This document shows positions 1-11,456 of a stretch of DNA of 64,000 nt, piece by piece. Positions within the stretch are counted from its first letter, which is position 1. The number at the start of each line of letters is the position of its first letter. This stretch comes from Nectonema munidae. Lineage: Eukaryota; Nematomorpha; Nectonematoida; Nectonematidae. The stretch is from positions 248,001 through 312,000 of the forward strand of contig JAUIRK010000297.1 of the NCBI GenBank assembly GCA_030549495.1. Direction: 5' to 3'. Under the pieces are notes generated by a model. It was given only the letters and a program-made list of their open reading frames with translations. It had not been told where the DNA came from and made no database searches. Both the position numbers and the translations under genes were made by a program.

Positions 1-91
1 TTACTTGCTGCAAAGATAGGAGGAACAGGGGCGCACATCCGGGCCCCCCCCCCAATGTGTTTTCAGGGGGGGGGGGGGCGAAAATGACCTT

Positions 92-122
<31 letters not shown>

Positions 123-513
123 AATTTTCTATAAGTAAGAGTTGCTGCTTGTTCATAAAACATGTATGCAGACTTTCGAATCAATCAAACATCATGCCAA
201 GCTGCTCTGAAATTCCTATCGAACATATTTTACAGACGATGCGTGAGAGCTATATAATAATAATCCATTGCTTCAATATGCACACAATAAGTAAGCAATG
301 TTTATCACAGTGTCTCGTAGTATTTTTGAGCAAACACATGTTGATGATCTACTAGATTTTCTCATCTTCTGTCACTGTGATTCTATTTCTCTTTCCTCTG
401 TTTTTCTCTTCCGCTTTCTCTGCTAAAACTCAATCATTCACTCAAGCTCTCTTCTTTCATTCAAGCCCTCTTCTCTTGTTAAGCTCTCCTATCTCATTCA
501 GCTCTCTTCTCTC

Positions 514-711
514 CAGTGACGTAGCTAGGCTGGGGCATGAGGGGCCGTGCCCACACTCCTATGTACCGCATGGTGCCCCCATGCATCTTGTGCGATATAA
601 TTTTTTGAAAATTTCTCCAATGAAAGGGTCAAGAAAGTATAAATAATGTTGCGCAAGTTTTTTGTTTTTATATTGTGCCCCTTCTATCAACTTTTTTTGG
701 CTACACCACCG
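514..711. mobile_element. MITE with CAGTGACGTAGC-type inverted ends
   Basis: The left end reads CAGTGACGTAGCTAGG; the right end, complemented, reads CGGTGGTGTAGCC. CAGTGGCGTAGCC-type termini are common on small non-autonomous elements in animal genomes. The internal 170 bases have no coding capacity. The superfamily cannot be fixed because no clean target duplication is visible. Confidence 0.45.
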
Positions 712-1217
712 CTTCTGTCTAATTTGCATTTAGAGTTAAATTAAAATAGTTTTCATTCGTTACAATTTTATATCAATGAATATTGTTAGACTCGCGCTAA
801 GAATTTTTTTTCAACAAAAGTCACTTAATCTTTATCACTACGTTTGCTACATTTTGTAACATTTGAAAATTTAATTTTTTCAAGTCAAGAAATTTTTTTA
901 AATAGTTATTTGGGTATGAATATTTTGATTATCTATTCACCTTAAAAGCAAGAATACTCTATTTTGCTTAATATTTGAGCAGCGATATTTTTTATAATGT
1001 TCGATTGTTAAATTTTATAAGTAACACTGTACATAATCAAATCACTTTTTTTAAGAAAATTTGTTGATTATTATAATAAAAATATAATATCGAAACAAAA
1101 TGTTTCAGTTGTTAAAAATGTACTTGATCTATTTATGACAGATTTTATTTGTAGATAGAAATATTCAAAAAAACGCAATGATTTTCTTTTCTCGTATACT
1201 TTGATTTATGTTAGTTT

Positions 1218-1544
1218 GGTCCTCGGACATTTCGCCCCATTATTTTCATAAGACAGTTCGTCCCATGGACATCGCCCCTATTTTCAAAGAGCATGGACAA
1301 TTCGCCCCATTATTTCATAAGACATTTTGTTTCATGGACAATCGCCCCGTTATTTCATAAGACATTTTGTCTCATGGACAATTCTAAAAAATTAAGAGAT
1401 AAATTGATTAACTTGAAATAATTTAATAGAGATAAAATAAACAAGAATATAAAATTTTTTAAAAAACACACACATAATAAGCAAAGATGGATGAAACTAA
1501 TAGCCTATGAGACAATTTGTCAGGGGGCGAAATGTCTATCGACC
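1218..1544. mobile_element. Small inverted-repeat element with internal 40-bp subrepeats
   Basis: The left end GGTCCTCGGACATTTCGCCC is mirrored at the right by the complement of GGTCGATAGACATTTCGCCC. Inside the left half, about four degenerate copies of a roughly 40-bp motif (ATGGACAATTCGCCCC followed by ATTTCATAAGACATTTTGT) are arranged in tandem. No target duplication is clear and no coding sequence is seen. Confidence 0.45.
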
Positions 1545-1767
1545 TATTTTTTTTAATTATAAGGGCTAGCTAAAAGGTTGGCTTTTGCTGCTTATAAAAA
1601 CTTGAAAATGTCAAATAAACTCTAATTCTTTATGCCTCCTATTTTTTTTGAAATTATTCTAAGAACACACGGTTCCATTTTAAAATGGTGAAAATTGCTT
1701 TATTAGTTTATTTTGTTTCCTTTCTCTCTTATGTTAATTATGTAGCAAATTTTTCAATTTTGAGTAA

Positions 1768-1925
1768 AAGGTAAAGAAGGTAAAGGTACGGTGAGTGTGT
1801 TTTCATTGACAAGGCACTGATGTACCGCTTATGTCAAACTATGAACAAATTCGTATCGATGAGAAATCGAATCTAGAGGCTTCCGTGCTATGTCCATCAT
1901 CTCAACCAACCTGCCATGCCACCCA
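1768..1925 (-). repeat. tRNA-headed SINE (family B), degenerate copy
   Basis: On the - strand the copy starts with a tRNA-like head near 1925 and ends with a tail read on + as GGTAAAGGTACGGTGAGTGT. It shares blocks such as AAGGCACTGA-TGTACCGCT with copies at 61640-61795 and 62825-62975, and more weakly at 35540-35715. The four copies are all antisense to the + strand and much diverged from one another. Confidence 0.6.
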
Positions 1926-2226
1926 TAGAGTATGCTGTAGGGGGGGGGGGGGGATACATCAAATTAGTTTTCAAAAAACTTAAGTTATGCTCTAAAATTT
2001 TTTAGTTTTTGTTGAAGCTCTATAACTTTTTCTGATAGAGACTTTTTTTCCTTAAAAGTTATTATAAAAGGCAAATTATTGCAAAATGTTAACAGTTATT
2101 TTACTTTTTGTAGATTTTTGTAGCTTGTATCAATTTAGCTTTTAAACTATTTTTGAATGATGCTGAGTAAAATGAAATAATGGGATCTAATATTTTTGGA
2201 TTTTTTTAAACTAGTGTATATTCGAT

Positions 2227-2775
2227 GGTTGTAGGTAAAAATGCCCCAATTAAAAAGTAGAAAAAAATCCCCCCTAATTTTTGATTTTCAGGATTTTTTT
2301 AAATTATATAAATGTTTTTATTTGGTACCGTTTTAAAAGGCTAAATTTCTAAAATTTCTTAATCTATAGGGTTTTTTCTTTATAAAGTTCTTGAAAACAA
2401 TAGCAAAGGTACAGATTTGTGGGAATGTGTTCTTAAAATCAGTTAAAATACAAATTATATTTAGAAAGTGTTCTGATACACACAAAGTCCACAAATATTT
2501 GCTGTTTTATAAAAAAAATTTTGTATTTAAAAAATTGTTGTATGCTGAGTTTTTTAGTTTACTTTAATTAAATTTTAAATGTTTTAGATGAAAAGTTGAC
2601 TTTGTTTTTTTTTACAAAAAATCTTTATTTGACATATCTTTTTAAAAAAATTTAATTAATAATTTTTTGTGTTGGGGCATTTTTTTCTGGGGCATTTTTA
2701 CTGGTAGCATTTTTTCCTACTTTTTAATTGGGGCACTTTTTCCTACTTTTTAATTGGGGCATTTTTTCTGCGCAC
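2227..2775. mobile_element. Mutator-like MITE with 9-10 bp target duplication
   Basis: The element is bounded by identical 10-mers TATATTCGAT at 2217-2226 and 2776-2785. Inside, AAAAATGCCCCAATTAAAAA lies at the left and its complement at the right, and the right copy is itself repeated (two TTTTTAATTGGGGCA blocks). A 9-10 bp duplication points to a Mutator-type transposase acting in trans. The interior is AT-rich with no reading frame of note. It lies inside the larger hAT-like element that begins at 26. Confidence 0.55.
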
Positions 2776-3393
2776 TATATTCGATATGCAATTAAAATAT
2801 TTTCGCTGGAAGTATAATATTTAAATTTACCAATTTTGTAAAAAAAATATAAAGTAGTTTTATAAATTTACGACTTTAGGTATGCGCTGAATACACTCAA
2901 TTTTAAAGGATTGCTTGAATATTTGGTGTCCCGTGGTATTTCCAGACCACTAATTTTCAAAATTGCAAAAAAAAATTTCGCCCCCCCCCAATAATTTTGA
3001 GGATGTGCGCCCCTGCGGAGGAAATGTGTTGTGTTTGCCGCAATATATACCGCTTTGACATTACTTAATTTTTGTATGAGCAAGAGTAAACCACTTTTCT
3101 ACCTTTTGTGTTTTTACCTAATTTTTTGAAGTCTTTTTCACAAAAATTTTCATGAAAAAATGCCAAACCTTTAAGTTTTAACTACAAAGATCTATCGGGT
3201 AAAAAAGGAAAACCAAACCGAATCCACAGTACCTCGATAAAATTATAAAAATTTCGCAAAACAATTAAAAAACTTTCAAAAGGAATAGAAAATTGCTACA
3301 AAAGAAAATGAATAATAGAATAAAGAACTTTAGGAGATTGGAATCGCAAATGCATACCTTTTGATATTCCTTTCACTTTTTATATTTTATACA

Positions 3394-3623
3394 GCGCCGG
3401 TGGCATGAGAGTTAGACCTCAGGGATTTCATTCCAAAGGTCTTGGGTTCGATTGCCGAAATGGAATTTCTTGTTTAATCTTAGGCCATCCGGTTGACGCC
3501 AGGAAGGGCGTCCCGTCAAGAAATGCACCACTCTCCAAAAAAAAGCCGCACAAATTTGTGTGTGAGAGGCACGTCTTATCCTGCGGATTCTGGAACAAAG
3601 GACGTTAAATGATGTTTTTTTTT
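3394..3623 (+). repeat. tRNA-headed SINE (family A)
   Basis: The head has an A-box-like TGGCATGAGAGTTAGA and a B box GGGTTCGATTGCC. The body includes GGCGTCCCGTCAAGAAATGC, and the tail ends AAAGGACGTTAAATGATG followed by a T run. A second diverged copy with the same head, body and tail order is at 7290-7522. TTTTGATATTYCT occurs before the head and after the tail and may be the target duplication, which would put the true start near 3371. The open frame across it is incidental. Confidence 0.65.
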
Positions 3624-5154
3624 GATATTTCTGATTAGCATTTATTCAATTAATTTTATCTTATTACTCTAACAAGTGTGTTGAAGGGTACCTTTGAGAC
3701 CTTCGCTGGACAAGTTATTTATTATTTAGAAAGTTAAAAAATTAAAACATTTTATAATTTGCATTCAACATCCGAAAGTTTTGATGATGAGGCTTGGCTG
3801 AATATGGAACCCAGTTATTAAATATATGCATACTTAAAATTGCCACCTAAGAAATAAATTCCTCCTCCCTCCAACAAAAAAATTCTGAATACGTCCCTGA
3901 GTATAACTCGTTATACAATTTCTATTCAGTTTGTTATTTTTGTTTTTTGTCTATTTTAACTTGCCTTCTTTATTTTTCTCTCTTTTCTGACTATTTTCAT
4001 CACCTTGATACAAAAATATTTTTTAAATTCGAAATCTGATTTTTAAATCGCCTACTCATACAGAATCTGTATTCATGTTATCTATATTTTTAAGGAGAGT
4101 GAACCCATGGATAAGAAATGGATGGTGTCAAACAAGTCCAAAGCAAGACTCGAGAAAAAGATGAAACCACTAAAAGTTTCCCCTTCTCCCTATCCTTCTT
4201 TACAAGATTTTACGTGTATAGCATTTATTCACTGTTTCTTGTTTACGGATTAACATCATGAGCGAATGCTTCTTTCTTTGCAACCAAAATTCTAACACTA
4301 CTTTAGTCAAGAATCTGCACCTGCTATGTACTTAGGATCCCAAATCCTCCAAATGTAGAATTTGAAAAACTCAACTTCACCTTTGTTTAAAACCATGCTG
4401 TCAAAGTTTCTAATTTTGACTTATTCTCTCTTCATCACGCCTCGATTTTCCCTATTTTAAAGCATCAACCCTCTATTTCAACGCATTACCCTCTTAAACT
4501 GAAATTCAATCTTCGAAGCCATTTGTAATTCTATGGTGTCAATATTTGAGTGCTATGGTATCTAGTATCCAACAAGTTAGGATCAGAGTCGATTAAACTA
4601 TGCTGACCACTATTAGTAGTAATTAAATAATCCTCAGTGCCAATCATAGCTACACTAAATCAAACGTTACCCTCATTTGCACTAATGATTTATTGAAAAA
4701 TGTTTTTTATAATTTCAAGGCCACGATATTACACTTTTGCCTAACTTTTTATAAAGTTTAGTAAAAGGGGACGATAAAATTTACGCCAAATTAATTTCAA
4801 TAAAGTCAAAGTCTGAAAGTGGCAATAGATGTTTTTCTTCTGACTCCACCCCTTAGTACTTATTAGCATAAGTGATTACATGATATTTTTTATTTTGTAA
4901 AAAATTCCATTCCTCATGGAGAAAAAATAGTGTATCCTTTAAAAATTTTTATCTAAATATATTTAAGTTCATTTTATTCCTTAAAAAGAAGGGTAATACA
5001 CTTTTTTTATAACCTTTATGCCTCATATGGACTCTTGGTAAAATTTTAGAATTGTAAACGTCGCTTTAATTTCTCCCTTTTCCAAGAAATACGACTCATT
5101 TTAAAATTATTTTTAATATGATTTTATAAAAATAAAATTTTTATTATTTAATAA
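3624..5154. other. AT-rich non-coding stretch
   Basis: I see no exon, RNA gene or bounded repeat here. A 48-codon open segment beginning at the ATG near 4109 has no family features and is not called. Confidence 0.4.
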
Positions 5155-5480
5155 AAAAATTGATACTAAACAACATGAACCCTGCTTCACATAAATATTG
5201 CTCCACCAAAAATCGACACATATGAAGAAACACTATCAATTAAATTAAGGCATACACTTGCTCAACTTAGAGCCAACAAGTCACCATTGCTCCGCGAATA
5301 TCTTCACAAGATAAATCCAAAAACACATACAAATCCACTCTGTTCAGTTTGCAATCAACATCACACTCAAACCCATTCACTTATGGTCAAAGCCATGCAA
5401 ATAGTTAACCTACTTACTTTGTGGGGAAACCGTTTAGCAGAAGCTTGAATCTAACTCATTTACATGTATCATATTATTAT
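5155..5480 (+). mobile_element. LINE C-terminal fragment (I/R1/Jockey-like)
   Basis: The + strand reads LRHTLAQLRANKSPLLREYL, then HKINPKTHTNPLCSVC and QHHTQTHSLM. This matches the C-terminal tail that follows RNase H in I/R1/Jockey-type LINEs (T-LAQLR-NKSP-L--YLHKI, then a CPLC...H...H knuckle). The frame runs on to about 5448 and is followed by an AT-rich 3' end with (ATT)n. Nothing upstream of the fragment belongs to the element, so it is a 5'-truncated copy. It resembles the tail of the LINE at 29-31 kb in kind but not in detail. Confidence 0.6.
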
Positions 5481-7289
5481 TATAAATAGATATATATTAT
5501 TTCTAGCCATATGTAGAAGCCTTCAAAAAGCCAGCAGTACCTTATGGTGGATTTTTGCGTGTTGGCTGAAATTACACTGGTTTATCGCTGCTGCTGCGAA
5601 AGTGTAACAAAATTCTACACTTTTCCCTGAGAGTACTTGCTTTTATGGAAATACTTTCTTAGTTTAAACAAATATAGAGATAGTATAATCTAGGAGCCAA
5701 CAACAACAACAACAAACCTGCTTCAGAAAATGGAGTTGCTTTAAGGTGTAATTAATTATATGGTAAGATGAAGTTAAAATTTTAAAATAAACGGAAAAAG
5801 GTTTATAATCGTATTTTGTTCCTTTTACTCAAAACTAACTTTCCGTTTCCATGATTAATTTTATTCGTATACATCCACTTTAAATCCCCGATTTGAGATT
5901 TTTTAGCAATTAATATGAAGGTAGTTTTTTTACCTTAAATCTTTCTTTGCTAATTTTCATTTTTGCAAATATCTACAAGAAATTATAATCATTTATTACT
6001 CATTTTCTTTTATACATGTAGCTAAATTCTCTTTCTTCAAATCACAATTTTTACTCCGCATTTCTTTCTGTCATATGCGTGAGCCTCTTTCAGACCAATT
6101 CTTTCCATATAAATTTCATAGCGCCATTTTCTTATTCCACCATCATAAGCTTTCTTTATTGACTCATGCTCACCCTCACACGTCAAATCCCACTCGAACC
6201 AGTCTTTTTCACTTCTATATTGCTTCCTTCCAAGCCTAGTTTCTTCAAAAGTTGTTTAGAATTTACTCTGCACCTCCCCTTTAACATGACTCTTTTTGTT
6301 ATATCTAAAATGCCTTTTTCTAAAATTATAACCGTTTTCTATTCTTATAACTTTCCTTTGACTAAGAATATAAAAACATATCCGGCCTTTTCTACATCTT
6401 TTTGATTTTCTTGTTTCACACCCATCTACCCTATTCATAGTATTTCCAAGGTAAAAACGGTTCACTCTCTTCTAAACCATCATTAGATTTCTTCCTGTAA
6501 TTTAAGCGAATCCTGATTTCTTTGCGTAAATATCTGGTAGATATTTATGTTTTTACTTCTTAGCCAAAAAATGGCCATTTATCAGGCCAGCTTTAAAAAA
6601 CAGGCAAACTTCATTCATCAGTTAAAATGCCGATATCACTGAACTTTTCCATATCAGCGCGACCCTATTTTTTGCTGTTTTATAAATTGATAAAAGTTTA
6701 AAATAATATGAAAATATCTAATTTGTTCCCGCCTCTAATAAAATTTTAAATTCCTTATTTTTTTGAATAAAATATTTATATCATTTTTTGAATAAAATAT
6801 CATCGTTCCAGTCAATAGCTTTCCTCTATCCTCAAAACGTCCATATTACTCTCGAACATTTGAAGAAAAAAATTGAAATAATTTTAATTTTAAATTTTAC
6901 TCAAATAAAAAAATAAATTTTCTAAATATGGTAAGTATTATTTACTTGGCTTATTTAAATTCTTTTATAAGCAAAAATTTTTTGCCTTTTGTTTATTCAA
7001 ATTTGAAATGTAGTAACAATTTCATACAATATTATAATTTTTATGATTGACAGGAAACTTGCCAATCAAATCGGCTTAACTTTTCGCAAAACTTTCTCAA
7101 ATTGTTTATTGGTGTGCAACCCTCTCTCAATCCCCTCACTTTTTTGTAGAATAGGATAATATTATGAAGCGTGTTTGTACTAATGATCTCTCCTACTTTT
7201 TAACAATATTTAACACATTTTTAATTGGAAGTGGTAATACTATGATCAAAAATATGGATATGAAGAAATAGCGTGCATTTTAATTTTAA
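5481..7289. other. AT-rich non-coding stretch
   Basis: No feature could be supported. Short open frames in both directions around 6166-6465 look like chance openings in low-complexity sequence. This is where the missing first exon of the PINX1-like gene would be expected, but no segment encoding the conserved N-terminus was found. Confidence 0.35.
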
Positions 7290-7522
7290 AGGTTTTGGCA
7301 TTGCACTGTTAAGATCGCCGGTTCCATGGATCCAAGGCCTTAGGCATTTCATTCCAAAGGTGTCGGGTTCGGTTCTCGATGAAGCGGAAATAGAATTTCA
7401 TGTTGTTTAATCTGATGCCAATCACGAAATGCGCCAGCATCCAAATAAGTCCTACAAATGTGTGTCTGTGACGCACGTCTTAGTCTGTTTATTCAGAAAC
7501 AAAGGACGTTAAACGGTATTTC
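7290..7522 (+). repeat. tRNA-headed SINE (family A), second copy
   Basis: It shares GGCATTTCATTCCAAAGG, a GGGTTCGGTT B box, a TGTTTAATCTGATGCCA body block and the tail AAAGGACGTTAAACGGT with the copy at 3394-3623. Divergence between the two is high, so these are old insertions. It lies about 250 bp upstream of the first PINX1-like exon. Confidence 0.6.
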
Positions 7523-7769
7523 ACTGTTAAGTCCAAATTTTCACACTTAGCGTCAGATCATGATACCAAAAGCGTTAGGAAATACAGACCAAAAATGTGT
7601 AGACTTTAACCTTTAGAAATAGACTATTGGTACTTCAACATTTTGTTCAACGTAAAAAAGTTAGACTTACTTATTCTTCATTAAATTTAAGTACTGTTTT
7701 TAAAATATATTAATTCGAAATGATGAATAAAAATTTATTTGAAATTTTATATATTTGAGCTTCATGCAG

Positions 7770-9273
7770 TTTTGGAGAAAAGATGTTGAAGAAGATGGGC
7801 TGGAAGGAAGGAAAGGGCCTGGGATCTCTTGAAAATGGAATATCTGAATGTGTTAAAGTTGTGAAGAAGACTAATTCTATCGGTGAAACTCTTTTTGTGT
7901 TTTTCATTTCTTTTAAATGTTGACATCAATATTTCTTCCCGATTCTTTGTCTTTGTAATCAAAATTAAACCTTCTTAAAATATGACTGTCCAATTTGAGA
8001 AAATCAAAGAATCGCCAAGCATACCTGTTGAACTTCCTGTGTTTTCTACATGGCTACATACATACTGATTTCATCTACATGACATTTTTCTAACTTTTGG
8101 AAAGGAATCTACTTATCAAAATATCACAATCATATGAAAATCCTAGGCTTCCCAAATTTTTTTAGTTTTTAGTTGGTAATTTCGATTTTACTGAAAGCTT
8201 TCAGTGTATTTTGAGGTGAGTTGTCTATGATTTGACGAAGTACTTCTTAGTGCATCGTAGCAAAAGTAACAAAAACCAATCAAAGTGCAGAACTAGTACA
8301 CTTTAAGTCCGGTACAATTTCCATAAGGAAAAGATAAAGATAAATTGTAGTCAAATTCATTCTCAGCAGTGAACAGTGTAGTCTTTTCACTATTCAGATT
8401 TTTTTGTTGTAAAACTTTCAAAAGAGTAAAAATGAGACGCTTTGATTTTTCCTTGTGCTTTAAGCGAAAGCTTTGTTGCCCCTTCTAACGCTAACCCTCA
8501 ATCTGAAGGGGCGATTAGTCTATTTTTAAAAAACAGATTTTTATATTGATTTTTGGCATTTTTGTTGATGAAATGATCGTTTTTTTACCTGTGTTATAGG
8601 TTTATTTATTTGATTGCTAGTGAATTACTTTGTTGCATAATTTATTAAGACATGAATTTTTATTAATTTTAAACTAATTTTTTGAATAATACTAACTAAG
8701 CAACTTTGATGAACTTATTTTATTATTAACGCGATGGCCAGAGTTTTACGACTAATTGTCTCCTTTCGTTTAAATGCAATTATATATATTTAAAGTAGAC
8801 CGCTTTTATTTTTGGTACAAGGATATTTTCGGATATTCAAAGGCTTACACAAATAAATATATTTCTCTGCTTTTTTTCTTTAACTAAATAATAATCTTAT
8901 AACTAACTAAATAACATATTTTAGTTTTTGGAGTTTATTAAATTTAAAAAATTAAGCAAAGCTATATGTATATTTCAAATATGTTGAGATGGACTTTACA
9001 AGTTTCTATATCTTTTTTTATAAAGTTTTATTTTTGTTTTGATATATACCTAATTTAGATAAACATTTTTAGGACTTGGTTTCAAAGAAAGTGCGGCAAT
9101 AAAGGATGAGTACTCACACTTGGAAAGTGTTTCACAGAAATTTAATCAAATTTTAATGAATTTGAACATACAAACCTCAACAAGTAAATCTTTTAAGAAA
9201 GAAGGAAGCACGCGGGATTCCAAGATCTCTAATGATAAATCCTCTTCTCAAAAGCATAAGTCTAAAAGAAAAC
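7770..9273 (+). CDS. PINX1: PINX1-like G-patch protein, two exons of a partial gene
   Basis: Exon 7770-7882 reads FGEKMLKKMGWKEGKGLG and on to KKTNSIG. Exon 9073-9273 reads LGFKESAAIKDEYSHLESVS, then QKFNQILMNLNIQ and a Ser/Lys-rich tail. The join is ATC-G/GA-CTT, giving NSIGLGF across a GT-AG intron of 1190 bp. This is the G-patch of PINX1 (human FGQRMLEKMGWSKGKGLG ... LGLGA) followed by its conserved DDFNQLLAELN-type segment. PINX1 is a nucleolar RNA-associated protein that binds telomerase and TRF1 and supports rRNA processing. The second exon ends in KSKRK at a GTAAGC donor. The conserved KFTKGKDLS region that should follow, and the first exon (N-terminus before the G-patch), were not found. 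The gene is either split by long introns or degraded. Confidence 0.8.
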
Positions 9274-9686
9274 GTAAGCTGACTTGGAGTACTTTTCATT
9301 TAGAAAGTATGATTATGGTTTGAGCATAATGAAACATTCAAGTAACCTTTTCAAGAAATAATATAGGAAAGGGGGCTATGACGTAAATTCTAAAGTTGTT
9401 CTATCAGTATAGAAGTTTTTCAATGTGCATTTTTTTGAGTAGAAAAATTATTTTTTAAATTTGTACTCATATAAAATGATGCATAAAATCAAATATAAAA
9501 TTACAGTTTTATACATCTTTTCCAAAAATCTTTTTATAGTCTTTATTTTATTTCAATGTATTTTTTTAACTCATAACACACTAGAACTAACACAAAATGT
9601 GTATACCTCTTTTTTAGCATTTGGAGTCAACATTAGACTTTCTTTTTATATGCATATTAATAAAGCATACTAATAATATATATATT

Positions 9687-9910
9687 AAATTCAAAAAGTA
9701 ACATAATTTATTGGGCACAAGATTTAAAACGGTGAATTTTTAATGTGCTGTATAATGAAGAATATGTTTTTATCACGACTCTTCGCTAATCCTTCCAGTT
9801 TTCAACTTCTACCCTACTCATTATTATAGTGGTTTGAAAAAGCCCAGTGTTGGCGAAAATTCACCGTTTTAAATCTTGTGCCCAATAAATTATATTACTT
9901 TTTGAATTTT
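9687..9910. mobile_element. Long inverted repeat (foldback or MITE)
   Basis: The left arm from 9687 (TTATTGGGCACAAGATTTAA then AACGGTGAATTTT) is repeated in reverse complement at 9857-9910 with about one mismatch over 54 bases. The roughly 115-bp spacer is unique. Such near-identical arms imply recent insertion or gene conversion. No convincing target duplication is visible in the AT-rich flanks. It lies 0.4 kb beyond the last visible PINX1-like exon. Confidence 0.6.
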
Positions 9911-10019
9911 ATTTTAATTTTCCTTTAATTTATGGGTCAACTTCAGCATCAGATTTACATATTAATATATATATTTTTAACTTAATTATTTATCAAACTT
10001 ATTTTCCTTTAACTTTATT

Positions 10020-10500
10020 TTTTCTCACAATCTTTTGTATGTCATAAAAATTAAAAATATTTCCTTACACTATCTGTTGGTGAACTGAAAATCCGATTTT
10101 CACAAAACATTTCTTTTTTGTTACATTTTACACACTGTGAACATTTTGATTTACTCTTGTTTTTACATAAGCTGTCTTTTTTTTGATATTTTTTTACATT
10201 TTCTTCACGGTCTACTGGAAAACTTATTCAACTCTATTTTTCAAACTAAGTCAATAACCATTTTTCTTTAATAGCTTCTCTGTATATGAAGCATACATTA
10301 ATGGCAGTAAAATCAAGTATATATTGTAAAATATATGGAAAGTTGTTCTACCTTCTTGTAGATGCTTTAGTAGTGCTGCAAATCCTTTTCCTATGATCTA
10401 TATAATCAAATCCAAATTTAATTGAGTTATAAAATTCTGCAGTGTCTATATTCCATTTGACTTGTCGTTGCATTTTCATGTTTTCTACAAAAAATTTAAA
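10020..10500 (-). pseudogene. piggyBac transposase C-terminal remnant
   Basis: Read on the - strand: KFGFDYIDHRKRICSTTKAS, then FPYILQYILDFTAINVCFIY, then a Cys-rich stretch with CKNKSKSKCSQCVKCNKK and FCENR. This matches the end of piggyBac transposases: the third catalytic Asp in GxDxxDxxxxxYS, the RW--xxFYxxLDxxxxNAxxIY block, and the C-terminal cysteine-rich zinc-binding domain. Several stops separate the blocks, and the N-terminal half is absent or unrecognisable, so it is a fossil. Confidence 0.6.
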
Positions 10501-11234
10501 AAAATTAAAATTTTTGCTTGATAGAAAGTAAAAAGTCTCATTTTGACATCAAATGGTAGAAGATGTAAATTGTATTTTTTTTGTTATCATGATCTAAATT
10601 TTACTTTTATTTTTTCTGAATACAATTAATCTTGGCTATCAAAATAACCACGAATCCTGTCCATTTCTCGCTGTACTCTGAATATTTTATCAAATATTAA
10701 AAAAAAATTATAAAAAAATGGATTTCTTATGATATGTTTTAATTTAGATAAAGCTTCAAACTTAAAAGGAATTGAAAAGAAGATAAGGCACAAAAAGAAA
10801 AAGAAAGAATTGTGATGCCACTTCAATAGCCTTTTGTGAAAAGTGTCTGTTTTTATATACATAAAATGTATGCCTTTGTTTTCATTACTTTCATAAAAGA
10901 GTTTGTGAAAATATCATTTTTCTTCATGTTTTATAAGCATAAACTTTTATCGTAAGATATCACAGGGTGTACACTTTTAAATATATTCTCTATAGTTGCA
11001 CATGAGTTCCATGCACGGCGTGTTTAAATCAAAATTTAAATAGCAAAATTTCTTCCTTTACTATTCCAATATTATTATTACTACACACTTATTTTATTTC
11101 GATCGTTTTTCTCATTTTTTCCTACTCGATATCTTGGAGGTTATATAAAAGTGGAAAAATTGATCTTTAACTCATAAGATTTATTCATTGAAAAGTATTT
11201 TGAAATATTTTTATAAAGGAAAAGTGCAATTACT

Positions 11235-11456
11235 CTAAATTTTGTCGTAATAAAAATGAAAGATCACACATGTAAGACTTAACGTTTTTTGGAGGAAGGA
11301 AAAGAAAGTAGGATCCCGCATTCTTCCGATGAATAAAATCATCTTGCTCACTTCCTCGTGAATGCACGAGTAGAAAGGCTTATCCACAATGAAGTGCTCT
11401 GTGTCGACAGCGGGAGACACTTTTCCTTTTTCATTAACTTCCATGCTTGCACACAA
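11235..11456 (-). CDS. Serpin C-terminal exon (possible pseudogene)
   Basis: The - strand frame reads MEVNEKGKVSPAVDTEHFIV, DKPFYSCIHEEVSKMILFIG and RMRDP, then about 22 further residues to a stop. It matches the serpin end: hinge (VEVNEKGTEAAA), then F-xDHPFxFxI and ILFxGRxxxP of strands 4B/5B. Between the hinge and DKPF only about a dozen residues remain, where inhibitory serpins have roughly thirty, and the hinge has Lys-Val-Ser-Pro instead of small residues. Such a short reactive loop should not act as protease bait. A possible splice acceptor lies just before the hinge (GTGCAAG). Upstream serpin exons were not found, so this may be a decayed or non-inhibitory member. The extra C-terminal tail is unusual. 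Confidence 0.5.
   Translation of the reverse strand: MCASMEVNEKGKVSPAVDTEHFIVDKPFYSCIHEEVSKMILFIGRMRDPTFFSFLQKTLSLTCVIFHFYYDKI

Larger units (their letters stand above)
26..3015. mobile_element. hAT-like DNA transposon, non-autonomous, carrying nested elements
   Basis: The ends are inverted repeats: CAGGGGCGCACATCC at 26-40 and its exact complement at 3001-3015. The 8 bases outside are aggaggaa (18-25) and cggaggaa (3016-3023), a 7 of 8 match, as expected for the 8-bp target duplication of hAT elements. CAGGG ends are also typical of hAT. No transposase reading is visible inside. The interior holds poly-C/poly-G runs, a TIR element, a SINE and a Mutator-like MITE, so much of the length may be later insertion. 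An alternative is two independent insertions of short elements sharing the same end. Confidence 0.55.

Noticed and set aside
3405-3608. 67-residue open frame
   Set aside because: It is the body of a family A SINE read through.
10626-10862. 78-residue - strand frame
   Set aside because: Hydrophobic low-complexity peptide in AT-rich sequence next to a piggyBac remnant; no homology signal.
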